Origin: PALSA-607 sp036510735
Lineage (GTDB): Bacteria > Actinomycetota > Actinomycetes > Acidothermales > Acidothermaceae
NCBI GenBank assembly: GCA_036510735.1
Contig: DATCDK010000269.1
Span: forward strand, 1 to 26,087
DNA length: 26,087 nucleotides
Direction of reading: 5' to 3'
Each line of letters opens with the position of its first letter. Within the stretch, counting starts at the first letter, position 1. The notes beneath the pieces were generated by a model, which saw only the letters and a program-made list of their open reading frames with translations, was not told the DNA's origin and did no database searches. Position numbers and translations under genes: made by a program. Shown here in pieces: positions 1 through 7,001 of the stretch.

Positions 1-562
1 CGAATGGGCGGGTACTGCGTTGCACCTGGGCGAGTAGAAGCCCGCCTTGGAGCGTGGCGAGCAGAGTAGTGGCGAGGTCGTCTGGGTCGATGCCGGACGG
101 GAGTTTCCCGTCGGCATGGAGAGCTCGCAGTCCATCGCTGATGGCTGCTGCCCAGTGATCGAACCCGGCCGCGATGAGGGCTCGGGCCTCGGGGTCGCTC
201 TCGGCCAATTGACCAACGAGCGAACCAAGTGCGCAGCCGCCCTTTCCTTCGGTGCTCCTCACCCCAGTGATCACCATGTTCCGCCAAGCTTCGACTCCCT
301 TCGCGCTGCCGAGCGCGCGCCGGTTGTTATCGATGATGGTGTCGGCTTGGTAGTCGATGACGGCCTGCACGAGTTCGTCCTTGTCGGGGAAGTAGTGGTA
401 CAGCTGCGAGCCGCTGACTTCCGCGGCCACCTTCACGTCTTCCAAGGTGGTCGCTGCGACCCCGCGCTCGTGGATCAGCGCGGCTGCCTCCTCCACTATT
501 CGCGCCCGGGTGCGTGCTCCCTTGGGGGTGAGCTTCGGCCGGTCACTCGTCTCGTGGACCAT
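1..562 (-). CDS. TetR-family transcriptional regulator (partial, C-terminus cut by window edge)
   Basis: My reading of the minus strand from an ATG at 562 stays open to the left edge (187 codons). The N-terminus is a typical TetR DNA-binding domain: a basic lead-in ending in TRARIVEEAAALIHERG, then the helix-turn-helix at residues about 38-58 (TTLEDVKVAAEVSGSQLYHYF) and the DKDELVQAVI helix. The rest is a ligand-binding domain with a GGCALGSLVGQLAE stretch like that of LmrA/YxaF-type TetR repressors. It is divergent from the SDR/DUF1330/SDR operon, and a perfect palindrome lies in the 98-base gap, so it probably represses that operon and perhaps itself. A -10-like TAACAT sits exactly 7-12 bases before the ATG, which fits a leaderless transcript. 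The family call is secure; the ligand is unknown. Confidence 0.9.
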   Translation of the reverse strand, partial: MVHETSDRPKLTPKGARTRARIVEEAAALIHERGVAATTLEDVKVAAEVSGSQLYHYFPDKDELVQAVIDYQADTIIDNNRRALGSAKGVEAWRNMVITGVRSTEGKGGCALGSLVGQLAESDPEARALIAAGFDHWAAAISDGLRALHADGKLPSGIDPDDLATTLLATLQGGLLLAQVQRSTRPF

Positions 563-568
563 GCACCA

Positions 569-574
569 ATGTTA
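569..574 (-). promoter_or_regulatory. Candidate -10 element for a leaderless tetR transcript
   Basis: TAACAT on the minus strand ends 7 bases before the ATG at 562, matching the TANNNT-at-start geometry of actinobacterial leaderless genes. No Shine-Dalgarno sequence is visible in front of the ATG. No clear -35 at ideal spacing was found. Confidence 0.4.
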
Positions 575-588
575 GCAGGATTTTGAGT

Positions 589-617
589 TTGACAGCCCAG
601 TCCGGCTGAGACATAGT
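589..617 (+). promoter_or_regulatory. Predicted sigma70-type promoter of the SDR operon
   Basis: A perfect -35 hexamer TTGACA (589-594) is followed after 17 bases by CATAGT (612-617), a 4-of-6 match to TATAAT. Transcription would start near 624, about 37 bases before the ATG at 661. An AGGA at 646-649 can serve as a weak ribosome-binding site. The start point would fall inside the palindrome at 617-632. Confidence 0.55.
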
Positions 618-632
618 GGGTTGCACAACCCA
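617..632. promoter_or_regulatory. Perfect palindrome, likely TetR operator
   Basis: TGGGTTG-CA-CAACCCA has two perfect 7-base arms around a 2-base centre. It starts on the last base of the predicted -10 and covers the expected transcription start of the SDR operon. A bound repressor here would block transcription. The position between a tetR gene and the divergent operon makes it the best operator candidate. Confidence 0.6.
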
Positions 633-660
633 TTTTTAGAAGGACAGGACACAACAACGA

Positions 661-1410
661 ATGACTGACCTAAAGGGCAAGACAGCTCTGGTAACGGGGT
701 CGACGAGCGGGATCGGCAAGGCTACGGCCATCGCCTTGGCCGCCCGGGGCGCTCACGTCCTAGTAGTGGGACGCAATGAACAACGGGCCAAAGACGTGGT
801 CGCCGAGATCGAAGGCAGCGGCGGTAGCGCGGCGTTCCGGCTCACTACATTGGACGACCTCGAATCGGCCCAAGGCCTGGTCGACTGGGCCACTAAGGCA
901 GGCGACGGTCACGTCGACATCCTGATCAACAACGCTGGCGTGGCCTTGCTCGGACCAAGCAACGCAGCCACCGAAGCAGACTTCGACGAGAGCTTCGCAC
1001 TGAACGTCAAGGTTCCGTTCTTCCTCGTCGCATCCCTGGCACCAGCCATGGCCGAACGCGGATGGGGTTCGATCGTCAACGTCTCCACGATGGTCGCCAG
1101 TTTCGGGCAGGCCGGCATGGCTCTGTATGGCGCCAGCCGGGCGGCTCTCGAACTGTTGACGAAGGCCTGGGCGGCCGAATACGGCCCGCGTGGTGTTCGG
1201 GTCAACGCCGTTGCGCCCGGTCCGACAAGGACCGCGATGATGGAAGCAGTCCCCGACGAGATGGTGAATCAGCTCGCAGCACAAGCTCCAGCAGGTCGCG
1301 TAGCTGAGCCCGAGGAGCTTGCTGCGGCGATTGTCTTCCTCGCCAGTGATGATGCCAGCTTCGTGCACGGGGTAACTCTTGCGGTCGACGGGGGCCGAGT
1401 AGCGACATAA
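661..1410 (+). CDS. Short-chain dehydrogenase/reductase (SDR), atypical YxxxR active site
   Basis: A 249-residue classical SDR. The Rossmann motif TGSTSGIG is at residues 12-19, NNAG at 90-93, the structural Asn at 115, catalytic Ser142, and Tyr156 in YGASR. The C-terminus VHGVTLAVDGGR is typical of FabG-like SDRs. Arg38 after the second beta strand suggests NADP(H) preference. The lysine that normally follows Tyr by four residues is Arg160 (codon cgg at 1138-1140), so activity may be altered. The substrate cannot be read from sequence. It is the first gene of a cassette with a DUF1330 protein and a second SDR, divergent from tetR, which suggests inducible oxidation or reduction of a small hydrophobic compound (inference). 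Confidence 0.92.
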   Translation: MTDLKGKTALVTGSTSGIGKATAIALAARGAHVLVVGRNEQRAKDVVAEIEGSGGSAAFRLTTLDDLESAQGLVDWATKAGDGHVDILINNAGVALLGPSNAATEADFDESFALNVKVPFFLVASLAPAMAERGWGSIVNVSTMVASFGQAGMALYGASRAALELLTKAWAAEYGPRGVRVNAVAPGPTRTAMMEAVPDEMVNQLAAQAPAGRVAEPEELAAAIVFLASDDASFVHGVTLAVDGGRVAT

Positions 1411-1486
1411 CACCAGTCGCACCACGGCGACGCGTAGGTGTGAAGACATAGAAGGCATATCAAGCTAACCAACGAGGAGTATCTGC

Positions 1487-1807
1487 ATGAGCGCATACGT
1501 AATTGTCGAGTTCACGGTCAAGGACCCGGAAATGTACCGTGAGAAATACGCCCCCATTGCTGGGCAGACAGCCAGAGAGCATGGAGGTGAGGTAATCGCC
1601 GCCGGTAACTGGGAAGTCCTGCACGGCGATGGCTCGCTCCCTTCGGGAGCACTCGTGCGGTTTACCGACCGTGAGACGGCCCTCAGGTGGTACAACTCGC
1701 CTGAATATCAGCAGCTGATCGATCTCCGAGGCATCGCGATGGATGCCCGTTTCAGTTTGCTCGACGGCCTCCCTACGCCCACGCAAGACGACGGGGCATC
1801 CGAATGA
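1487..1807 (+). CDS. DUF1330 family protein
   Basis: A 106-residue protein matching the DUF1330 pattern: MSAYVIVEFTVKDPEMYREK at the start, then a central region with GGEVIAAG, RFTDRETALRWYNSPEYQ and a C-terminal DARFSLLDG. The family folds as a ferredoxin-like dimeric alpha/beta barrel; its biochemical role is not established. A ribosome-binding site (AACGAGGAG) lies about 8 bases before the ATG. It begins 76 bases after the first SDR, and its stop overlaps the start of the second SDR by four bases (ATGA), so the two are probably co-translated. A role in binding or turning over the same substrate as the SDRs is inference. Confidence 0.88.
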   Translation: MSAYVIVEFTVKDPEMYREKYAPIAGQTAREHGGEVIAAGNWEVLHGDGSLPSGALVRFTDRETALRWYNSPEYQQLIDLRGIAMDARFSLLDGLPTPTQDDGASE

Positions 1808-2724
1808 GCACACTCCTAGGAAAGACGGTGCTCATCACGGGCGCCAACGCCGGGATCGGCAAGGAGGTGGCTCGGCAGCTGGCGTTACGTGGTGAGATTG
1901 CGCGGATCTACTTGGCGTGCCGGAACCGAGATCGAGCGACAAGTGCGAAGGCTGAGCTCGAAGCCGCAACTGGGCGGCGCATCTTCGACATCGTTGTCAT
2001 GGATGTTGCCGATCTGGGTTCGGTGCGCGCTGGCCTTGCGGCCGTCAACGGATCCGTCGACGCGTTGGTCATGAACGCTGGTGTCATTGGCCCGCAGTCG
2101 ATGGACTTGACCGCTGACGGGGTCACCAACGTGTTCGCGACGAATGTTCTTGGCCACGTCGTCCTCCTCGAAGGGCTACTGGCCGAGGGGCGGCTTGGCG
2201 AGGTTGCGGTCTTCGCCGGAAGTGAAGCAGTCAGGGGGGTCCCGAAGTTGCGGATGAAGGGGCCATCGTTCGTCTCAACCTCAGCCGACGAGCTCGCCAC
2301 TGTCATCGACGGCAGCTACTTCGCCAGCAGAAAAGCTGACTTCAACCTCGCCTTCGGGCAGGCCAAGTACATTGGCGCCCTATGGATGGCCTACCTGGCG
2401 CGCCAACACCCCGACCGCCGCTTCGTCACCGTGAGCCCCGGCAACACCGTCGGCACCCAAGCAGCCAGTGACCTCCCATTGCCGATGCGTATAGCGGCCA
2501 AGTACGTCATGCCCATCCTGGGTCTCTCCCACAAACTTGACGTGGGCGCGAAGCGACTGGTCGACGGCGTCACCGACCCGACCCTGTCGAGCGGGATGTT
2601 CTACGCCAGCGCGGCCAACACGCTTAAAGGTCCCTTGGTCAACCAAGCAGACTTCCTCCCCGCCCTGGCCAACCCGTCGTTTCAGGACCACGCCAACGAG
2701 GCCATCCACCGCTTCATCACCTAA
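1804..2724 (+). CDS. SDR related to retinol dehydrogenase/protochlorophyllide reductase-type enzymes, catalytic Tyr replaced by Phe
   Basis: A 306-residue SDR of the extended-loop type seen in RDH/POR-like proteins. Cofactor motif TGANAGIG is at residues 12-19, NAG at 91-93, Asn114 and Ser140. At the active site the expected YGQxK reads FGQAK, giving Phe184 and Lys188 (Phe codon ttc at 2353-2355). The sequence otherwise looks intact, with the VSPGNTVGT segment after the active site. It overlaps the DUF1330 gene by four bases. Loss of the proton-donating Tyr would normally abolish classical SDR chemistry, so this may be a binding or regulatory partner of the first SDR, or may use another residue such as Tyr189. 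Substrate unknown. Confidence 0.9.
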   Translation: MSTLLGKTVLITGANAGIGKEVARQLALRGEIARIYLACRNRDRATSAKAELEAATGRRIFDIVVMDVADLGSVRAGLAAVNGSVDALVMNAGVIGPQSMDLTADGVTNVFATNVLGHVVLLEGLLAEGRLGEVAVFAGSEAVRGVPKLRMKGPSFVSTSADELATVIDGSYFASRKADFNLAFGQAKYIGALWMAYLARQHPDRRFVTVSPGNTVGTQAASDLPLPMRIAAKYVMPILGLSHKLDVGAKRLVDGVTDPTLSSGMFYASAANTLKGPLVNQADFLPALANPSFQDHANEAIHRFIT

Positions 2725-2990
2725 AGACACTCACGTAATCCCGCGCCAACTGGTTGCCACGCGGGAGCTGTCCGACCTTGCGTTGGGGCCGCGCCTGGTT
2801 GATGCCTAGGCGGTCGCCGTAGGTCATTGCCAGGGTGTTGAGCATGGCTTTCGAGCAGTTGATCTGGCCGGTGGGTTGGCCCGGTTCGGCCGTCTTTCTT
2901 TGCCGGTCAGGCGGAGGACCTTTAGGGCTGCGTGCTCGTTGGGCCACATGCCTCCGCGCAATCTCGAGTAACGAGATTGCAAGTCGCACC
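2717..2990 (-). pseudogene. IS256/mutator-type transposase, C-terminal remnant with frameshift
   Basis: The minus strand encodes, in two adjacent frames, the recognisable end of an IS256-family transposase. The first frame gives RLRGGMWPNEHAALKVL followed by KERRPNRAN, and the second gives PTGQIN followed by LNTLAMTYGDRLGIN. In intact relatives, as I recall them, these are continuous (RGHFPNEQAALKVLYL... RANPTGxINGWK... LNTLAMTYGDRLGIN). Adding one C to the run at 2873-2875 (plus-strand GGG) would rejoin the frames, so a single-base deletion explains the break. The catalytic DDE region is absent and no terminal inverted repeats were found. The remnant lies between the SDR cassette and rdgB. 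Confidence 0.75.
2958..2980. repeat. Perfect 9-bp inverted repeat with 5-base loop
   Basis: Arms GCAATCTCG and CGAGATTGC flank the loop AGTAA. It lies downstream of rdgB and at the edge of the transposase remnant. No T-run follows on either strand, so it is not a standard intrinsic terminator. It could still act as a transcript-end hairpin for the murI-rdgB operon. The rest of 2990-3115 shows nothing I recognise. Confidence 0.5.
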
Positions 2991-3115
2991 TTCGTCTGCT
3001 CGCCTTGAGCAACGGCAGATTGGCTCGCCCCGCGAACACCCGCAGGCAAATGATCGCTTTCAACAGGGAACTCGCTGCCAAGAACCCCCCTGTTGCCGTC
3101 GCGGCAGATGCGGGA

Positions 3116-3730
3116 TCAGCCGGCGGACCAGATGTCGCGCAGTCGGGCGGCGAGGGCTCGAAACGCGACGCCACGGTGGCTGATCGCGTCCTTCTCGTCG
3201 GGGTCGAGTTCGGCTGTGGTCCGGGAGCCACCGCTCGGCACAAAGATCGGGTCGTAGCCGAACCCATTGGTCCCCCGCGGGTTTCGGGTGATGGAGCCGA
3301 TCAGCTGACCGCGAACCACCACTTCTGATCCGTCGGGAAATACGGCGGCGGCGGCGCACTCGAATGACCCGCCAAGCCGGTCATCAGGGACGTCGGCGAT
3401 CTGGGCGAGCACCAGTCTCAGATTCGCCTCGTCGCCGAGTCCGCCCGACCACCGCGCCGACAGCACGCCCGGCATTCCGTTCAGAGCATCGACTGCGAGA
3501 CCTGAGTCATCGGCAATAGCGGTTAAGCCAGTCGCGCTGGCAACCGCGTGCGCCTTCAGCAGCGCATTAGCCTCGAACGTCGCGCCGGTCTCGGGTACCT
3601 CGGGCAGGTCGGGATACGCGTCGAGTCCGATCAGCTCGACTGACTCCAGCCCCGCGCCGATGAGGATGCGACGTAACTCGATCACCTTGTGCACATTGCG
3701 AGTAGCGAGCACCACTCGGTGTGCACTCAC
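3116..3730 (-). CDS. rdgB: XTP/dITP diphosphatase (non-canonical purine NTP pyrophosphatase)
   Basis: RdgB/HAM1 removes ITP, dITP and XTP from the nucleotide pool by cleaving them to the monophosphate and pyrophosphate. Motifs are all present: the substrate loop ATRNVHK at the N-terminus, DDSGL with the metal-binding and catalytic Asp, GSFEC, FGYDPIF, and the base-recognition SHRGVAFRAL near the C-terminus. I chose the GTG at 3730, which gives 204 residues, the usual family length. Its GTGA overlaps the stop of rph by four bases. The longer frame back to 3775 would extend into rph. It is the last gene of the murI-MBL-rph-rdgB operon. Confidence 0.95.
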   Translation of the reverse strand: MSAHRVVLATRNVHKVIELRRILIGAGLESVELIGLDAYPDLPEVPETGATFEANALLKAHAVASATGLTAIADDSGLAVDALNGMPGVLSARWSGGLGDEANLRLVLAQIADVPDDRLGGSFECAAAAVFPDGSEVVVRGQLIGSITRNPRGTNGFGYDPIFVPSGGSRTTAELDPDEKDAISHRGVAFRALAARLRDIWSAG

Positions 3731-4458
3731 AAGGCAGCCAGGGCTGCCCGCTGCAGAGCATCGAGGCTCGCACAACCGCCGACCGCGAGGTCGAGCAGTG
3801 CGTCAATTTCCTCTCTGCGCAGGGGATTGCGTTCGGCAGTACCCTGCACCTCGATGAACTCGCCGTCACCGGTGACCACGACGTTCATGTCGGTCTCGGC
3901 ACGCACGTCTTCTTCATAGTTCAGATCGAGCCGGGGCTCGCCGTCGATGACGCCGACGCTGACCGCCGAGACCGAACGGATCAGCGGCTCGCCCGGCATC
4001 CTCCCGTTCGTGCGCAGCCAGTCAATCGCGTCGTGCATTGCCACGTACGCGCCGGTGATCGCCGCAGTTCTGGTGCCGCCGTCAGCCTGCAGGACATCGC
4101 AGTCGAGTTGGATCGTCGCCTCGCCGAGAGCCTTGTAGTCGATGCACGCCCGCAGTGCGCGCCCGACGAGGCGCGAGATCTCTTGCGTCCGGCCGCCGAG
4201 GCGACCCTTCACTGATTCGCGTTCGTTGCGGGTCGTCGTCGCGCGCGGCAGCATCGCGTACTCGCCCGTCACCCAGCCAAGGCCACTACCCTTGCGCCAT
4301 CGGGGTACCCCCTCGGTGGCACTCGCCGCGCACAGCACGCGGGTGCGGCCGAACTCGACCAGCACCGAACCCTCGGCATGGTCGAGCCAATGACGCGTGA
4401 TGGTCACTGATCGAAGTTCGTCGTTCGCACGGCCGTCGAGGCGGCTTGTCGTAGGCAT
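3727..4458 (-). CDS. rph: Ribonuclease PH
   Basis: RNase PH trims the 3' ends of tRNA precursors by phosphorolysis. The 243-residue protein has the family hallmarks: RLDGRANDELR at the N-terminus, the EGSVLVEFGRTRVLCAA strand, GWVTGEYAMLPRAT, the phosphate-site region NERESVKGRLGGRTQEI, CDVLQADGGTRTAAITGAYVA, and the C-terminal LNYEEDVRAETDMNVVVT and IEVQGTAE segments. It follows the MBL-fold gene by 33 bases and overlaps rdgB by four. The rph-rdgB pairing is common in bacteria and suits coupled RNA processing and nucleotide-pool cleaning. Confidence 0.96.
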   Translation of the reverse strand: MPTTSRLDGRANDELRSVTITRHWLDHAEGSVLVEFGRTRVLCAASATEGVPRWRKGSGLGWVTGEYAMLPRATTTRNERESVKGRLGGRTQEISRLVGRALRACIDYKALGEATIQLDCDVLQADGGTRTAAITGAYVAMHDAIDWLRTNGRMPGEPLIRSVSAVSVGVIDGEPRLDLNYEEDVRAETDMNVVVTGDGEFIEVQGTAERNPLRREEIDALLDLAVGGCASLDALQRAALAAL

Positions 4459-4491
4459 GCGCTTGACCCTATCCGTCGCGAATAAAACGCC

Positions 4492-5223
4492 TTACAGCTC
4501 GTACACAGCTCCCGGTCGGGCCAGCGTCGTCGACCCGACAAACATCTCGCGTGCCGCGGCAAGTGCGGCAGCCGAGTCGTCCCAGGGTGCAACGTGGGTG
4601 ACCACGAGCTGGCCGACGTCCGCATCGGCAGCCAACTGACCGCCTTCGATGCCGCGCAGGTGCAACGCGGGCGGCTGGCCCTCGGCGAACCCGGCCTCGG
4701 CCAACAGCAGATCGGCGCCCATCGCGAAACCTGCGAGCGCGTCGAACGGGCCGGTATCGGCGGTATAGACGAGCGATTTCCCCCCTGCAGTAAGGCGAAT
4801 CGCGTGCGTCTCGACCGGGTGCGCGGTGCGGATGAGCTTCACGTCGAACGGCCCGATCGCACCCTCCACGGGGTCCTCGAAGGCGTAAATGTCATCGAGC
4901 TCGGACGCCGCTACACCGAACGCGCCAGCAATGCGTCCCCGCTCGGTGACCGGTGCCATGACCGGCAGCACCCGCACCTCGGCGTCCCGCGGGTGGCGTC
5001 GCACATGCGCGAGCGGCACCAGATCAAGCCAGTGATCACCGTGCAGATGACTCAGGTAGATCGCATCGATGTCGTTCGGATTGATGAAGCGCTGCAACGG
5101 ACCCAACGATCCGTTCCCGAGGTCGAGCAACAGCCGGAACCCGTCATGCTCGACGAGGTAGCACGAGCACGAGGATTCGGGGCCTGGGTGGCTTCCCGAG
5201 CAGCCGACAACGGTCAGTCGCAT
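4492..5223 (-). CDS. MBL-fold metallo-hydrolase, Rv1339-like (possible cyclic-nucleotide phosphodiesterase)
   Basis: A 243-residue metallo-beta-lactamase-fold protein with no signal peptide. The metal motif HLHGDH is at residues 59-64, with further probable ligands in TAHPVETH, YTADTG and VVTHVAPW. The start MRLTVVGCSGSHPGPESSCSCYLVE is that of RNase Z-like MBL proteins. It lies 10 bases after murI and before rph, the position of M. tuberculosis Rv1339. That protein has been reported as an atypical class II cAMP phosphodiesterase, so this is the likely role here. The shared order is from memory; the activity is inferred by synteny and motifs, and a tRNase Z-type or other phosphodiesterase activity remains possible. 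Confidence 0.88.
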   Translation of the reverse strand: MRLTVVGCSGSHPGPESSCSCYLVEHDGFRLLLDLGNGSLGPLQRFINPNDIDAIYLSHLHGDHWLDLVPLAHVRRHPRDAEVRVLPVMAPVTERGRIAGAFGVAASELDDIYAFEDPVEGAIGPFDVKLIRTAHPVETHAIRLTAGGKSLVYTADTGPFDALAGFAMGADLLLAEAGFAEGQPPALHLRGIEGGQLAADADVGQLVVTHVAPWDDSAAALAAAREMFVGSTTLARPGAVYEL

Positions 5224-5233
5224 GACGGTGTCG

Positions 5234-6049
5234 TCAGACCCCTTCGACGGCCAGGATCTCGGGACCCAGGAACCTGCGCCCGAGTGCGAAGAATGCGTCG
5301 GGATCGCCAGTAGCGACGAAGGTATGCCGAGGCGGCGGTGCAGCCTCGGAGCGCGAAAGCCCGTGACGTATCAGCGTTCGATAAACATCACGCGCGGTTT
5401 CGTCGGCGCTGTTGACGAGCATCACGTCGTCGCCCACTACGAGACTGAGGGCACCCGCGAGGAACGGGTAGTGCGTGCAGCCCAGCACGAGAGTGTCGCA
5501 CCCACGCTCGACGATCGGCGCGAGGTACTCCTTCGCGCAGCCGAGCAACTCGTCGCTCATCGTGATGCCGGCTTCGACGAACTCGACGAATCTCGGGCAC
5601 GCCGCGGTTGTCAGGTCGATCTGCGGCGCGGCTGCGAACGCATCTTCGTAGGCCATGCTGGTGATCGTTGCGTGCGTGCCGATGACGCCGACCCGCCCGT
5701 TTCGGGTCGCGCTCACCGCCTTGCGCACCGCGGGCTGAATGACCTCGACAACCGGTACGTCATAGCGTTCGCGCGCGTCGCGCAACATCGCCGACGATGC
5801 CGAGTTGCACGCGATCACCAACATCTTCACGCCGTGGTCGACCATCTGGTCGAGCACCCTCAACGTGCACTCACGGACCGCGGCAATCGACTTCGGACCG
5901 TACGGAAAGTTCGCGGTGTCGGCGACGTAGTACAACGGCTCGTGGGGCAGCAAGTCGAGCATCGCGCGCGCGACCGTCAGGCCACCCACTCCGCTGTCGA
6001 AAACGCCGATCGGCGCATCGTCTGCGGGCACGCCAGCAACGTTTGTCAC
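5234..6049 (-). CDS. murI: Glutamate racemase
   Basis: MurI converts L-glutamate to the D-glutamate used in peptidoglycan stem peptides; it acts in the cytoplasm without a cofactor. The two catalytic cysteines are present as ACNSAS (Cys81) and GCTHYP (Cys191), with the substrate motifs IGVFDSGVGG at the N-terminus and YVADTANFPYG. I chose the GTG at 6049, giving 271 residues, the normal size. An in-frame GTG at 6031 is also possible. The frame stays open to 6130, but that part overlaps the divergent arginase-family gene. It heads the murI-MBL-rph-rdgB operon. Confidence 0.95.
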   Translation of the reverse strand: MTNVAGVPADDAPIGVFDSGVGGLTVARAMLDLLPHEPLYYVADTANFPYGPKSIAAVRECTLRVLDQMVDHGVKMLVIACNSASSAMLRDARERYDVPVVEVIQPAVRKAVSATRNGRVGVIGTHATITSMAYEDAFAAAPQIDLTTAACPRFVEFVEAGITMSDELLGCAKEYLAPIVERGCDTLVLGCTHYPFLAGALSLVVGDDVMLVNSADETARDVYRTLIRHGLSRSEAAPPPRHTFVATGDPDAFFALGRRFLGPEILAVEGV

Positions 6050-6083
6050 GGCGGCCAGCCTACCGACGTCCGACCGAGCAGGC

Positions 6084-6995
6084 ATGATGTCGGGCATGTC
6101 GCGAAGCCTCGTCCTGATCGGCGCCCCCACCAGCGCCGGCAGCTATGCCCCTGGCCAGGAGGCGGCGCCCCGCGTGTTGCGCGAACTCGGCCTCATCGAG
6201 GCGTTGCGCGCGGCCGGTCGCGATGTCCGCGACGCCGGCGACGGCCCGCTGCAGGTGTGGCGGCCCGACCGCAAAAACCCCCGAGCGCAGAATCTGGCCG
6301 AGGTCGTCGAAGCGGTACAAGCAGTCGCGAGCGAGGCCACCAAAGCAATAACGGCGGACGCCGATGTGCTGGTCATCGGCGGCAACTGCACCGTCGCCTT
6401 GGGCGTGATGTCCGCCTTCACGGGCGAACCGGCAGCAGGATTGCTCTACCTCGACCGCCATTTCGACCTCAACACCCCGCACAGCACGAACGACGGTGCC
6501 GTCGACTGGATGGGCATGGCGCACGCGCTCGACCTGCCTGGCGCCGCACCCGAACTCGCGGGTGCGTTAGGCCGCCGACCGTTACTGACACCGGCGCAGG
6601 TGTGGTTCGCAGGAATCGATCCGTCTGCGGCTACCGCCTTCGAGAACGAGCAAGCAGACCAGCTTGAGCTTCGCTGGTGCTCGAGCGTTGACCTCACTCG
6701 GCAGCCCGCGGTCGTGGTGGCAGACGCGCTGGAGTACCTGCCTGCGGGGCCACTCGCCGTCCATGTCGATGTCGATGTGCTCGACTTCATTGACGCGCCG
6801 CTGTCAGAAAACACCGACGGCCGCAACGCCGGTCCGTCCCTCGCTGTCTTGACGCAGGTACTCGAGCTTGCGTGCCACGATCCGCGATTTCGGGCTCTGT
6901 CGATCGGCGAGATCAATCCCGCCCGCGCCGCCGGCGAACCAGACGCGTTGCTGCGATTCGTCGCGACGCTCGCCCGGACGCTGAGGGCGACGTGA
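6084..6995 (+). CDS. Arginase/agmatinase-family (ureohydrolase) protein with altered metal site
   Basis: A 303-residue ureohydrolase-fold protein. The metal-binding blocks are recognisable: VIGGNCTVALG at residues 97-107, DRHFD at 124-128 and HVDVDVLD at 227-234. Canonical arginases have GGDH in the first block; here it is GGNC, so the histidine ligand is Cys102. The Asp-x-His-x-Asp and Asp-x-Asp ligands are kept. Similar His-to-Cys changes occur in some family members, such as hydroxyarginine hydrolases of cycloserine pathways (from memory), so a non-arginine guanidino substrate is possible. In-frame ATGs at 6084, 6087 and 6096 compete; none has a strong ribosome-binding site. It is the only plus-strand gene in the block and converges on the gene at 7002. 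Confidence 0.85.
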   Translation: MMSGMSRSLVLIGAPTSAGSYAPGQEAAPRVLRELGLIEALRAAGRDVRDAGDGPLQVWRPDRKNPRAQNLAEVVEAVQAVASEATKAITADADVLVIGGNCTVALGVMSAFTGEPAAGLLYLDRHFDLNTPHSTNDGAVDWMGMAHALDLPGAAPELAGALGRRPLLTPAQVWFAGIDPSAATAFENEQADQLELRWCSSVDLTRQPAVVVADALEYLPAGPLAVHVDVDVLDFIDAPLSENTDGRNAGPSLAVLTQVLELACHDPRFRALSIGEINPARAAGEPDALLRFVATLARTLRAT

Positions 6996-7001
6996 ACTGA
7001 G

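Noticed and set aside
47..586. 179-codon open frame on the plus strand
   Set aside because: It is antisense to the tetR gene, whose helix-turn-helix is clear.
760..1458. 232-codon open frame on the minus strand
   Set aside because: Antisense to the first SDR; no recognisable motifs.
2725..3115. Short plus-strand reading frames in the cassette-rdgB gap
   Set aside because: They are antisense to the transposase remnant or to rdgB and show no family features; no tRNA-like fold was recognised.
5222..6667. 481-codon open frame on the plus strand
   Set aside because: Antisense to murI, then out of frame with the arginase-family gene; no family resemblance and Arg-rich composition.
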